DNA of 33,641 bases from Myxococcaceae bacterium (GTDB taxonomy: Bacteria; Myxococcota; Myxococcia; Myxococcales; Myxococcaceae): the NCBI GenBank assembly GCA_019694575.1, contig JAIBBR010000052.1, forward strand, positions 1-33,641, in the 5' to 3' direction. Position numbers and translations under genes: made by a program. Shown here one piece after another: positions 15,575-24,037 of this stretch (the stretch's first letter is position 1; every line of letters starts with the position of its first letter). The notes under the pieces were generated by a model. The model made no database searches. It saw only the letters and a program-made list of their open reading frames with translations, and was not told the origin of the DNA.

Positions 15575-16207
15575 TCAAGCTTCTGCCTTGGCTTCTAGTA
15601 GCTCCTCGAGGTCGTCGGCCAGGGCCCCCGCCCGTTCAGACAACGCCCTGGGCACCTTCTTGCTCGAATGGAGCTCAGCGGCCAACTTTTTCGCCAGGCT
15701 GGCCCACCGCTTGATCTGCGCCGTGTCAGAAAGCGGCGGGCTTTCAGGCGCGGGAAAACGCTCGACGACGTCGCGCCGCAGCTCAGACACTGGTTTCTCA
15801 GAGTCCCAAATCGAGTCACGAATGCTCTTGTACTGCTGTGCCGAAAGCTGACCGCGCTCTTCAGCCCCCGCCAACACTTCAACCACCTCGAAAGCGGGCG
15901 CCTTTTCAGCGATGTCGGTCTTCGCCATTTCAGTGGGCTCGTGCCGGTCGAGAAAGCTAAAGCTCCGCGTCAATTTGAGCGCGGTGGGCTTGCGAATGCG
16001 CAGCTCTTTCAAGCAATACGCCTCGAAGCTCTCGTACCCCCACTGCTCGTACAACGCTTGGTCGCGCACTTCGGTAAGCAGCTTGCCCAACTCGACCCAT
16101 GACGACTTGAAGCGTTTGGCAGCGAGCAAAACTGAATGCCGCAGCGTGCCTTTGGGCAGCTGCTGCGCCTTTTCCGAGATCGTTTCTTGTGCGGTGGCCA
16201 TTTCCAC
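15575..16207 (-). CDS. Unknown protein with a possible helix-turn-helix segment
   Basis: A 210-residue soluble, mostly helical protein that I do not recognise. Residues about 32-85 (SSWVELGKLLTEVRDQALY, then WGYESFEAYCLKELRIRKPTA) resemble the small DNA-binding segments seen in some plasmid or phage replication regulators, so DNA binding is possible but unproven. The C-terminal half is charged and coiled-coil-like (ALADDLEELLEAKAEA). GTG 16207 has AAGG six bases upstream, and that AAGG overlaps the TAA stop of the preceding TPR gene, so the two are coupled. An ATG two codons later is an alternative. A 128-base gap separates it from the clpX start. Confidence 0.7.
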   Translation of the reverse strand: MEMATAQETISEKAQQLPKGTLRHSVLLAAKRFKSSWVELGKLLTEVRDQALYEQWGYESFEAYCLKELRIRKPTALKLTRSFSFLDRHEPTEMAKTDIAEKAPAFEVVEVLAGAEERGQLSAQQYKSIRDSIWDSEKPVSELRRDVVERFPAPESPPLSDTAQIKRWASLAKKLAAELHSSKKVPRALSERAGALADDLEELLEAKAEA

Positions 16208-16215
16208 CGCGTGCC

Positions 16216-18084
16216 TTAGCGCGAAGCTTCCGCCGCGCCCAGTCCTTTGAGCTTGCGCTCCAATGCCGCCCTTTGCTGTTTGGCGTCGAGGGCGTCGGGG
16301 GCGCCTTTGAGCGCTTCTAAAGCCCGGCGGTAAGCGGTTTCGGCGTCGCTGCGGCGTGAAAGCTTGCTGTAAGCGTCACCCAGGTGCTCGATGATGGTGG
16401 GCTCACCCGGCGCCAGGCTGCTCGCCTTTTCGAGCGCGGTCACCGCCCGTTCGACGTCACCACGGCGAAAATAGACCCAGCCCAACGAGTCGAGAAACGA
16501 GCCGTTGTCGGGCTTAATTTCGAGGGCGCGGTTGAGCAGGCGCTCAGCTTCGACGAAGTCGATGCCTTTGTCGGCCAAGGTGTAGCCAATGAAATTCATG
16601 GCGTTGGCGTGCTCGGGGTTGACATCGAGCACGGCGCGCATTTTCTGCAGCGATTGCTCGACGTCACCTTTGCGATCATAAACCGACCCCAAGGCGAAGA
16701 GCAGCACTTCGTCGCGGGGCTTTTTGGCCAATGCCGTGGTGAGTAACTCAATCGCGTCGGCCAGGCGGCCTTCACGCTCGTACTGCCCCGCGAGCGCTTC
16801 GAAAACTTCAGAAACCGGCTGCCGTTCGAGCGCTTTGGCCAGCACCGCTTCGGCTTCTTTGTTGCGAGAAGCACGACCGAGCGCCCGGGCATAACCGACG
16901 ACCACGGCGACCGTGTCGGGGCGCTCTTCCATCGCCTTTTTGAAAATGTCGAAGGCGGCTTTGTGCTGCGACAGCGCAGACAGGCAATTGGCACGGTGCA
17001 GCAACGCCTCGTTATAGAGATCGCCTGATTCGCGGGTAATGCTACCGAAGGCGTCAGCCGCCTTGGCGTAGCCGCGCATGCGTTCGTGCACCAAGCCCGC
17101 GTAGAAGTGGAGTCGCGGTTCAGTGGCCACCTTGCGCGCATTGTCGAGCACGTCCCCCGCGGCCGCGAGCTGACGCATTGCCAAGTACGAAAAAGCAACC
17201 TTCACCGCCAGCTCAGGGTCTTTAGACAGCGAGAGCAGTTGGTCGAAATAAGCCTTTGCCCGCACCGGCGCGTCTTGCCGCAGCGCCAGACGGCCCGCGG
17301 CAAGTAACACTTCGCGATTCTCGGGGTCGCGTTCAAGGGCGTGCGAATAAGCCTCTTCGGCTTTCGCCATGCGGGTGCTCGATTCGTAGAGCTGACCCAA
17401 CGTCACCCAGGCTTCGAAATCGCCCGGGTCGCGATCGACCGCGCGCAGCAAAAGTTTTTCGGCCTTCGCGCTTTCGCCCCGCTCGGCGAGCGCCATGCCC
17501 AACCGTTTGTAGCCAATCGGCTCGCCCGGCACCGCCGCACCCAGGTCTTCAATGACCTTCACCGCGTCGTCGATTTGACCTTGATCAAGGTGAAGCTGTG
17601 TCAAAACCAAATACGGCTCGACATCGCGCGGGGTGAGCTTGATGGCCTTGTTCAAATGCACACGGGCGCGGGTGTAGCGCTGGCCTTCGTAAAGCACACG
17701 GCCCATCAACAGCTGCGCTGGCACATAGAGCGGCTGCTTCTCAATCACTTTTTTCAGCGTGGCTTCGGCACGGTCGAGATCAGAAAGACGCGCGTATTGC
17801 TCGGCCAGCTGCACCATCAAAAAGGGGTTCGCGTCGTCTGATGCGAGCGCCAGCCGCAGCTCATCGAGCGCCCGGCGATGGTCGCCCTGCAAATGCAGCA
17901 GCCGCGCGTTCAAATAGTGGGCGTAAGAAGCAGCGCTCGAGAAGCGCGATTCTGTCTCGGCCCCCGCCCCCATGGCTTCGCGCATCGCCTGCACGTCGAC
18001 CGAGGGGCGCTTTGAGCCGCTCGCCAAAGCGGTTTGCGCGGTAAGAAAAACGACGATTGATAACAATGAGCTGCGTCGTGTCAT
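16216..18084 (-). CDS. Exported long TPR protein
   Basis: A 622-residue protein with a signal peptide (MTRRSSLLSIVVFLTAQTALA) followed by about 14 TPR units across nearly the entire mature chain. Clear examples are YLNARLLHLQGDHRRALDEL and AEKLLLRAVDRDPGDFEAW. The C-terminal units AMNFIGYTLADKGIDFVEAE and LDSLGWVYFRRGDVERAVTA are typical of a widespread periplasmic or outer-membrane-associated TPR family in proteobacteria. It probably acts as a scaffold in the periplasm. ATG 18084 has only a weak ribosome-binding sequence. The gene is divergent from the OmpA-family gene across 163 bases and leads the run toward clpX. Confidence 0.85.
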   Translation of the reverse strand: MTRRSSLLSIVVFLTAQTALASGSKRPSVDVQAMREAMGAGAETESRFSSAASYAHYLNARLLHLQGDHRRALDELRLALASDDANPFLMVQLAEQYARLSDLDRAEATLKKVIEKQPLYVPAQLLMGRVLYEGQRYTRARVHLNKAIKLTPRDVEPYLVLTQLHLDQGQIDDAVKVIEDLGAAVPGEPIGYKRLGMALAERGESAKAEKLLLRAVDRDPGDFEAWVTLGQLYESSTRMAKAEEAYSHALERDPENREVLLAAGRLALRQDAPVRAKAYFDQLLSLSKDPELAVKVAFSYLAMRQLAAAGDVLDNARKVATEPRLHFYAGLVHERMRGYAKAADAFGSITRESGDLYNEALLHRANCLSALSQHKAAFDIFKKAMEERPDTVAVVVGYARALGRASRNKEAEAVLAKALERQPVSEVFEALAGQYEREGRLADAIELLTTALAKKPRDEVLLFALGSVYDRKGDVEQSLQKMRAVLDVNPEHANAMNFIGYTLADKGIDFVEAERLLNRALEIKPDNGSFLDSLGWVYFRRGDVERAVTALEKASSLAPGEPTIIEHLGDAYSKLSRRSDAETAYRRALEALKGAPDALDAKQQRAALERKLKGLGAAEASR

Positions 18085-18184
18085 GCGGTGCTCAAGCTGC
18101 GTGTGAAAGTCTAAAGCGTATCAGGCAGCGCCACTGCTCCCCAAGGGAGGGGCATGAAGGACGTTGTCGCACATTGTAAAGAGC

Positions 18185-18212
18185 CTGACGCGAGGGCCAT
18201 CACGTGTATAGT
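18185..18212 (+). promoter_or_regulatory. Probable promoter of the OmpA-family operon
   Basis: CTGACG (18185-18190) and TATAGT (18207-18212) are 16 bases apart. They match sigma-70 elements at four and five of six positions. The expected start is near 18219, giving a leader of about 30 bases with AGGG just before the ATG at 18248. The rest of the 163-base gap shows no convincing promoter for the minus-strand TPR gene. Confidence 0.5.
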
Positions 18213-18247
18213 CCCGCGCGGCCGTCATTCACCTACCTTAGGGTTCC

Positions 18248-20443
18248 ATGTCACACCTATTCTCTGCGTTGACCTTGGGGCTGTGCCTCGCTTCAGCCGC
18301 GCAGGCGCAGTCAGCCGACGAGTGGTCTTCTCTGTCTTCGTCTTCACCCGCGGTACCCGACGCGGGCGTTGCCGCGCCGCCACCGACTCCGCAGGCAGCA
18401 GTCAAAGCGTCACCGCCGGCGCCGACCATCAAGCCCGAAGCGAAAGCCCGGGTTGAAGAGCGGTTGCGGGCGGCCCGAGGCGAAGCGCCCCCTGTTACGG
18501 CCGAAAAAGTACCAAAGCTGAAAGACGGCGAAGAAGCTGACCCATCGCTGAGCGTGGTGTCGACCAAAGAGCGGTACGAGGCGGGCACCGAGCCGCACAG
18601 CCCGTCGACGTGGAAGAACGCTTATAACGCTCCGTCGAACGCGCGCATCACCGCCGGCGCGGTGGGTGTGGGTCTGGTGCACCTGTCGAGCGCGCGCATC
18701 GGCCCCCAGGGTCTGCTGCGGTTTTCGGTGCTGGGCGAATACATGAACCAGCTGAATTTTCCCGTTCGCTCGTCGCAGAACATTCGCTCGGCGGGCACTT
18801 TCGGCGTTTCTTTTCAGCCCTTCGAATGGGGCGAAGTTTTCTTGGGCTACAGCGCGATGGCGAACACCAACTCGCGCACCTCGCCCAACTTGATTCAAGC
18901 GTTGGGCGATTTGGCGTTGGGCCTGAAGGTGGCCCGTCATTTCGGCAAGGGCCTGCATGCCGGCGTCGACTTGCGGTTGCTCACCTATTCGGCGGTTGGC
19001 AATCAAAGCGTCGATCGCTTCGCGGTGGGTTTCGCGCCTCGCTTGCTCGCCGCATGGGACGTGCGCGGCGTCAACGCCAAAATTCCCGCGATTGTGCACT
19101 TGAACGTCGGCTTCGCGCTCGACACCACCGCGAACTTGCTGACGCAAACCTTGCGCGCACCCGAGCAATACGCCTTGTCGGTGAACCGTTTCAACCGCTT
19201 CACCTTGGGCGTGGGGTTAGAAGCCCCCTTGCCGTTGGTGACGCCGTACCTCGAGTACAACATGGCGCTGCCGCTCGGTGTACCAGCGACGGGCTTGGTG
19301 GGCCCCGACACAGTCGCGGTGGCAGTGGGGCAGGCAATGCCCCAGACGTTGGGGTTGGGGCTGAAGATCACCGCGGTCAAAGATCTCACGTTGTCGTTCG
19401 GCTTCGACCTGGGCCTCGCGCGCTCGGTAGGTTTGGGCATACCCGCGACGCCGCCGTGGAACATGCTTTTGGGCGCGTCGTTCAATGTCGATCCGTTCGG
19501 TCGCGGCGAAACCAAATTCGTCGAAACGGTGCGTGAGCGCAAAGTCGAACAGGCAGTGGCCAAGGGCGGCAAAGTCGAAGGCACGGTGATCGACGCCAAG
19601 ACCAAAGAACCTTTGCCTGGTGTGATTGTCGCGATGGTCGGTGCGGGTTTACCTCCGGTCGCTTCTGACACCGGCACCGGCAAGTTTCTCACCCATGAAT
19701 TGCCGCTAGGTACGGTGAAACTGCACGCCTCGAAAGACGGCTACAAAGAAATTGAACAAGAGCTGAAAATTGAAGACCCGAAACAGCCGGTCAAAGTGGA
19801 GCTGCTGCTGGAGCAAGTCGAGCGCAAAGCAGTGTTCGACGTGACAGTGACGGGTAAGAAGAAACCGATCAACGCGGTGGTGGTGTTTCGCGGGCCGGTA
19901 GAGCAATCGGCGGGCACCACTGAAGGCGTGGCGGCTCCCGTCAAAGTAGAAGTGCCCCCGGGCACGTACACCGCCAGCGTCACCGCCGAAGGTTTTCTTT
20001 CACAAACGCGTGAAGTGCAGGTAGCCGCCAACGGCCAAATGGCGGTGGCCTTCGACTTGATGGCGCTGCCCAAAAAGTCTCTGGTCATCGTCAAGAACGA
20101 CAAAATTGAAATTCTGCAGCAGGTGCACTTCGCGACCGGTAAGGCCACCATTCTGGCCGACTCCTATTCATTGCTGCAGCAGGTGGTCGACGCCGTCGTG
20201 CGTAACAACATTCGCCGGGTGCGCATCGAAGGCCATACCGACAACCGCGGCAAGAAAGACTTCAACCTCACGCTCTCGCAAGATCGCGCCAAGGCAGTGG
20301 CCGACTACATGGTTAGCCAGGGGGTTGATCGCGCCCGGTTAGACGCGCAGGGCTTCGGTGACGGCCGGCCGGTAGCGCCCAACCTCACCGCGCGAGGACG
20401 CGAGTTGAACCGCCGCGTGGAGTTCTTCATCGTCGAGAAGTAG
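18248..20443 (+). CDS. OmpA-family outer membrane protein with beta-sandwich inserts
   Basis: A 731-residue envelope protein. Residues 1-20 are a signal peptide (AQA); 21-100 are Pro/Ala-rich. About 130-415 are alternating aromatic beta strands consistent with an outer-membrane barrel. Residues 441-523 look like a carboxypeptidase-regulatory-type domain (KVEGTVIDAKTKEPLPGVIV), and 527-605 like a second beta-sandwich (PEGA-like). Residues 620-731 are an OmpA peptidoglycan-binding domain with GHTDNRG (662-668), LSQDRAKAV and the end NRRVEFFIVEK. It should link outer membrane to cell wall and hold periplasmic modules between. A lipoprotein gene follows ten bases later. Confidence 0.88.
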   Translation: MSHLFSALTLGLCLASAAQAQSADEWSSLSSSSPAVPDAGVAAPPPTPQAAVKASPPAPTIKPEAKARVEERLRAARGEAPPVTAEKVPKLKDGEEADPSLSVVSTKERYEAGTEPHSPSTWKNAYNAPSNARITAGAVGVGLVHLSSARIGPQGLLRFSVLGEYMNQLNFPVRSSQNIRSAGTFGVSFQPFEWGEVFLGYSAMANTNSRTSPNLIQALGDLALGLKVARHFGKGLHAGVDLRLLTYSAVGNQSVDRFAVGFAPRLLAAWDVRGVNAKIPAIVHLNVGFALDTTANLLTQTLRAPEQYALSVNRFNRFTLGVGLEAPLPLVTPYLEYNMALPLGVPATGLVGPDTVAVAVGQAMPQTLGLGLKITAVKDLTLSFGFDLGLARSVGLGIPATPPWNMLLGASFNVDPFGRGETKFVETVRERKVEQAVAKGGKVEGTVIDAKTKEPLPGVIVAMVGAGLPPVASDTGTGKFLTHELPLGTVKLHASKDGYKEIEQELKIEDPKQPVKVELLLEQVERKAVFDVTVTGKKKPINAVVVFRGPVEQSAGTTEGVAAPVKVEVPPGTYTASVTAEGFLSQTREVQVAANGQMAVAFDLMALPKKSLVIVKNDKIEILQQVHFATGKATILADSYSLLQQVVDAVVRNNIRRVRIEGHTDNRGKKDFNLTLSQDRAKAVADYMVSQGVDRARLDAQGFGDGRPVAPNLTARGRELNRRVEFFIVEK

Positions 20444-20453
20444 CCTCACCCGC

Positions 20454-22052
20454 ATGGTTATTTCGTGGTCAACCCGCGCCGCCGCGTTGCTATGCACGGT
20501 GCTGGCGGTGAGCTGTGGTGAAACAACTCCACCACCGATGGACAACCCGCCCCAGGTCTTCGTGGTGGCGAGTGAAGCCAACGTGGTGGGTACCGGCTTT
20601 CGCATTTTCGTCACGGTGAACGGCTGCAGCACGGTGAAGAAGCTCGAGATACTCGAGAACAACGGCGCCCTGGGCACGGCGACTTATTCGGCCACCCCCA
20701 CCCCGGTTGAGCTCACCACTGATGACTTGTTGCAGGCTTTTCCTCGGGCGGGTATCGCCGCTGACTTGGTGTTGTCGGCGCGCGCGACGTGTGATGACGA
20801 CCGGGTGGGCACCTCACAAGGCGTGGGCGTTCGTTTTTTTCCCGTTGCCAGCGTGGTGGCCGGCGTCAACGGTGCAAGCGCCTTGCCCGACGCTTTCTTC
20901 GCCGAGGGCGGCACCCCAGGTCAATTGACGAGCTACGTGGGCTGCATTGGCACCGAGACGGGTTACCAGTTGGCGCGGGTCAACACCTATGGCCAGGTCG
21001 TGACGACCAACACCCAACCGTTACCGGTACGCTGCTCTTACAGCTCATATTTTACCGAAAAGAACGCGGTCACCGGCAAGCGGTGGATGCTCGAGCCCGG
21101 CATCGGCGCGTTGGCTTTCGATTCGAATTTGACGCTCACCTCGGCAATTACCGGCACGTACACCCACCTGGCGCAAGGGCCCGACGGCGACGCGATTATT
21201 TGGGACAACAAGACGTCGGTGCTCCCTTCGCTGAAACGCATTTCGCATACCGGCGGCACGGTGAAGTGGGAAATGTCGACCAGCGGCATCATGAACGCGC
21301 AGCCGGTGGTGAACGCCGCGGCAAATACGGTGTTCATTTCAATGTGGGACACCAAGCTGGGCCTCGAAGGCACCGTCAAGGTTCTTCAGTACAACTACAC
21401 CACGGGCGAGCTCGTCGGGCAGCACGCGCTGACGACGATGACTTATGGGTTGGGCGACGTGCCGGTCATTCCCAACGGGCAAATGAATGCCGATGGCACG
21501 GTCATTTACTTTCCCTACCAGGCGATGGGGCCCGCGGCGGTGCGCGCGAAGTCGGGCGTGTATGCGTGCTCGACATTGATCGACAACTGCGCAGCCACGC
21601 CGCTGTGGCAGAGCCCCTTGTTCGAAGGTGTCGCGACGTACGTGGTGCTCGCGGGCAACGGCGAATATCTGGCCGCGCTGACGGAAAACACGGTGTGGTT
21701 CCTTTCGCTCCTGAACGGCAAAATTCTGAACGCGGGAGAAAAAGGCATCAAAGCGTCGGGCAGCTTGGTGTTGCACGGCGTGCAGCCAGGGCCCAAGGGT
21801 GATTTTTATGTGCTGACCGGTCCCGCGGGAGATCAGTTCACCACGTATTACCCCCAAGAAATCATCGCCGTCGAAAACCCTAACAGTGGCGAAGTGTACC
21901 GCTACTCCATGGGCGCACCGCCGACCGCACCCATGGCGGGGTTGACGGTCGCGGTTGATGAAGGCGGCACGCCATGGCTGCGCATCGGGTTGAAGCAGGT
22001 GAAGCCGTTGGCGATGGACTTTTACCGGCAGTTTCGCGGGCCGACGCCTTAG
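20454..22052 (+). CDS. Propeller-like lipoprotein of unknown function
   Basis: A 532-residue protein with a lipoprotein leader (AALLCTVLAVSC, Cys after AVS) and a short Pro-rich tether. The mature region has repeated beta segments (GDAIIWDNKT, NTVFISMWDTKLG, GEYLAALTENTVWFLSLLNG, GDFYVLTGPAGD) that resemble a PQQ-type beta-propeller, though no clean repeat consensus can be traced. No catalytic motif is visible. It starts ten bases after the OmpA-family stop, so the two are almost surely co-transcribed and may interact at the outer membrane. It ends 39 bases before a convergent gene, and no strong terminator hairpin is seen in that gap. Confidence 0.78.
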   Translation: MVISWSTRAAALLCTVLAVSCGETTPPPMDNPPQVFVVASEANVVGTGFRIFVTVNGCSTVKKLEILENNGALGTATYSATPTPVELTTDDLLQAFPRAGIAADLVLSARATCDDDRVGTSQGVGVRFFPVASVVAGVNGASALPDAFFAEGGTPGQLTSYVGCIGTETGYQLARVNTYGQVVTTNTQPLPVRCSYSSYFTEKNAVTGKRWMLEPGIGALAFDSNLTLTSAITGTYTHLAQGPDGDAIIWDNKTSVLPSLKRISHTGGTVKWEMSTSGIMNAQPVVNAAANTVFISMWDTKLGLEGTVKVLQYNYTTGELVGQHALTTMTYGLGDVPVIPNGQMNADGTVIYFPYQAMGPAAVRAKSGVYACSTLIDNCAATPLWQSPLFEGVATYVVLAGNGEYLAALTENTVWFLSLLNGKILNAGEKGIKASGSLVLHGVQPGPKGDFYVLTGPAGDQFTTYYPQEIIAVENPNSGEVYRYSMGAPPTAPMAGLTVAVDEGGTPWLRIGLKQVKPLAMDFYRQFRGPTP

Positions 22053-22091
22053 GGCCCCATTTACCGTTGACCGTTTTTCGCTGGCTGCCGG

Positions 22092-23303
22092 TTAGCGACC
22101 GCCGCCGTCGGCCATGAAGGACCCAAGGGGGCCCACGATGTCATTGGCTTCTTCCAGAGTGACAGGCGAAGTGTGCTGGAGCCTGCGCAGCACTTCTTCG
22201 TTGCAGCCGGTGCCTGGTGCAGTTTCGGTGGCCTCGGGGGGAAAAATTTCAGCCAACGCGTGGCGTGCCAGTGTGCCTTCATAAATCGCCACGCAGGGAG
22301 GCGTTGCGCCACATTGCAACGCGCGCTTCTTTACCGGTGCAGGCACACCCGGCAATTGAAAGCGACGCGCGGTGAAAGACAGCTTTTTGTACTCTTCGAG
22401 ATCGTCGGCAGAGGCACTTTCCCCCTCTCCAATCGCCTGCCCTTGCGCCGACGCGAAGGCGCGCGCTTGCCGCTCGAGCGTGAGCAACCGCAGCGCGATC
22501 ATGTCGCCGATCAGCAACTCGGTGCTGTGACAGAGGTACGCCATGTGCCGTACGTCGTGCGCGGCACCCGGCATGTCACGGGTGCGCAGCGCGGCCGCCA
22601 ATCGCAGCTGCGCCCAATGAACCCAAAAGAGAAAATTGGGAATCGGCGCGTGCCAATAATTGTCGCGCGAATAGTCGCGCAGCGGGCCATCGCCCAAGAG
22701 CACATTCCAATGATCGTATTGATGGAGCGTCGCCAGCCATGAAAAGTCGAGTTGAGCAAAGTCAGCCTCGCTGATCTTGGTGAGCCAGTCCTCGCCCGAA
22801 TCAGCCACGCGCTTGCTGAGCGCCTCAGGCAGGTGCAGCAAACCCGGCGGTCGAGAGTCGCCTTCCCAGTCGACGCGCACCGTCAAATACGCGGCGGCGT
22901 CGTGGTTTCGGCTGCTGGGCAAAAAGAGAGCACGGCGTGAAAGCCGCGCCGAGGCTTCGCAATAGGTGTCGAGGTTTTTTTCGGCATCGGCAGCATTTTG
23001 CGCGAGCCGTGAACGCAGCTCTCGCGCTTGTTGCAGGGTTTCAATCGCCGCGCCGGCGTCGTGCGCCGTGGTTGTTGCCTCTTCTACTGCATCGGGGCTG
23101 GCTTCTGGGGCTCGGGCCACATTCGCGTGAGGGCTTCGGACATCGACGTGCGCCAGCGAAGGGGGTGGCGTGGTGGGCATCGCCATGTTCTCGAGAGGGG
23201 CTTGAGAACGAACGTCAACGACTGAACCGCTCCGTTCCCACAGCGCGATGATCAGCGCGAAGAACGCCAGGCCAGCCACGAAGAAGAAGCGTGAACGTTT
23301 CAA
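22092..23303 (-). CDS. Unknown membrane-anchored or exported protein
   Basis: I do not recognise this 403-residue protein. An N-terminal hydrophobic segment after MKRSR (residues about 6-22) is a signal anchor. A low-complexity Pro/Ala stretch (about 30-85) follows, then a helical domain rich in Trp, His and Tyr (LHQYDHWNVLLGDGPLRDY, NFLFWVHWAQLRLAAALR). A cysteine-containing C-terminus has four Cys that could form disulfides. The start is TTG at 23303, overlapping the tlyA stop as TTGA. It is the last gene of the minus-strand Tad-ExoVII-isoprenoid series. The overlap indicates coupling, but no functional link to TlyA is evident. Confidence 0.78.
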   Translation of the reverse strand: MKRSRFFFVAGLAFFALIIALWERSGSVVDVRSQAPLENMAMPTTPPPSLAHVDVRSPHANVARAPEASPDAVEEATTTAHDAGAAIETLQQARELRSRLAQNAADAEKNLDTYCEASARLSRRALFLPSSRNHDAAAYLTVRVDWEGDSRPPGLLHLPEALSKRVADSGEDWLTKISEADFAQLDFSWLATLHQYDHWNVLLGDGPLRDYSRDNYWHAPIPNFLFWVHWAQLRLAAALRTRDMPGAAHDVRHMAYLCHSTELLIGDMIALRLLTLERQARAFASAQGQAIGEGESASADDLEEYKKLSFTARRFQLPGVPAPVKKRALQCGATPPCVAIYEGTLARHALAEIFPPEATETAPGTGCNEEVLRRLQHTSPVTLEEANDIVGPLGSFMADGGGR

Positions 23304-24037
23304 AATTTCTTTCGCGCACCGAGCAGCGCTTCGATATTTCCCGCCGGGCCAGCAACCGGGCAGTCGATGAGCCCCACCACTTCGAAGCCTTGAGCAACCA
23401 CGAAGTCGCGAACAGAAGAGATCGCCGCGGCGCGTGCATGAGCGTCTTTCACCACGCCGCCCTTCTCGACGTGCTCCCGGCCCACTTCGAATTGCGGCTT
23501 CACCAACGCCGCGAGCCAGCCGGCGGGCTTCAACTTCGCCAACACCGCGGGCAGCACGAGCTTGAGTGAAATGAAGCTCACGTCAATCACCATCGCGTCG
23601 ACGAGCTCAGGCAGATCGTCATCGGTCAGCGAGCGCGCGTTGACGCGCTCTTTTGACAGCACTCGCGGGTCAGCGCGCAACTTCTGATGAAGCTGCGCCA
23701 CCCCCACGTCAATGGCGTGCACGCGCACCGCGCCTTCTTGCAGCAGGCAATCAGTAAACCCTCCCGTGCTCGCACCGATGTCGGCGCACACCAGGCCGCG
23801 AGGCTTGAGTTGAAAAGCATCGAGCGCTGCTTTGAGCTTCAAGCCACCGCGCGAGACGTAAGGGAGTACTTCGCCTTTGAGCCGAATCTCTGCTTCGACA
23901 TCGACGCGGGTGCCAGGTTTGTCGACCCGTTGATCGCCCACCACGATTTGGCCCGCCAAAATCATCGCCTGGGCCTTGGTGCGCGTCTCGGCGAGCCCCC
24001 GCTCGAGCATTAAGAGATCGAGGCGCTCGCGCTTCAT
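23300..24037 (-). CDS. tlyA: TlyA-family rRNA (cytidine-2'-O)-methyltransferase
   Basis: A 245-residue protein with an N-terminal S4 RNA-binding domain (RLDLLMLERGLAETRTKAQA, about 4-62) and an FtsJ-like methyltransferase domain. SAM-binding ADIGASTGGFTDCLL lies near 85-100, and VIDVSFISLKLVLP and LVKPQFEVGRE follow. Actinobacterial TlyA methylates 16S C1409 and 23S C1920 ribose; long TlyA proteins like this are also linked to hemolysin-type annotations that are probably misleading. The ATG at 24037 overlaps the dxs stop as ATGA. The dxs-tlyA order is seen in many bacteria. Dual versus single rRNA target cannot be decided here. Confidence 0.92.
   Translation of the reverse strand: MKRERLDLLMLERGLAETRTKAQAMILAGQIVVGDQRVDKPGTRVDVEAEIRLKGEVLPYVSRGGLKLKAALDAFQLKPRGLVCADIGASTGGFTDCLLQEGAVRVHAIDVGVAQLHQKLRADPRVLSKERVNARSLTDDDLPELVDAMVIDVSFISLKLVLPAVLAKLKPAGWLAALVKPQFEVGREHVEKGGVVKDAHARAAAISSVRDFVVAQGFEVVGLIDCPVAGPAGNIEALLGARKKF

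Noticed and set aside
22053-22091. Terminator between the convergent genes at 22 kb
   Set aside because: A T run is present but no convincing inverted repeat precedes it.
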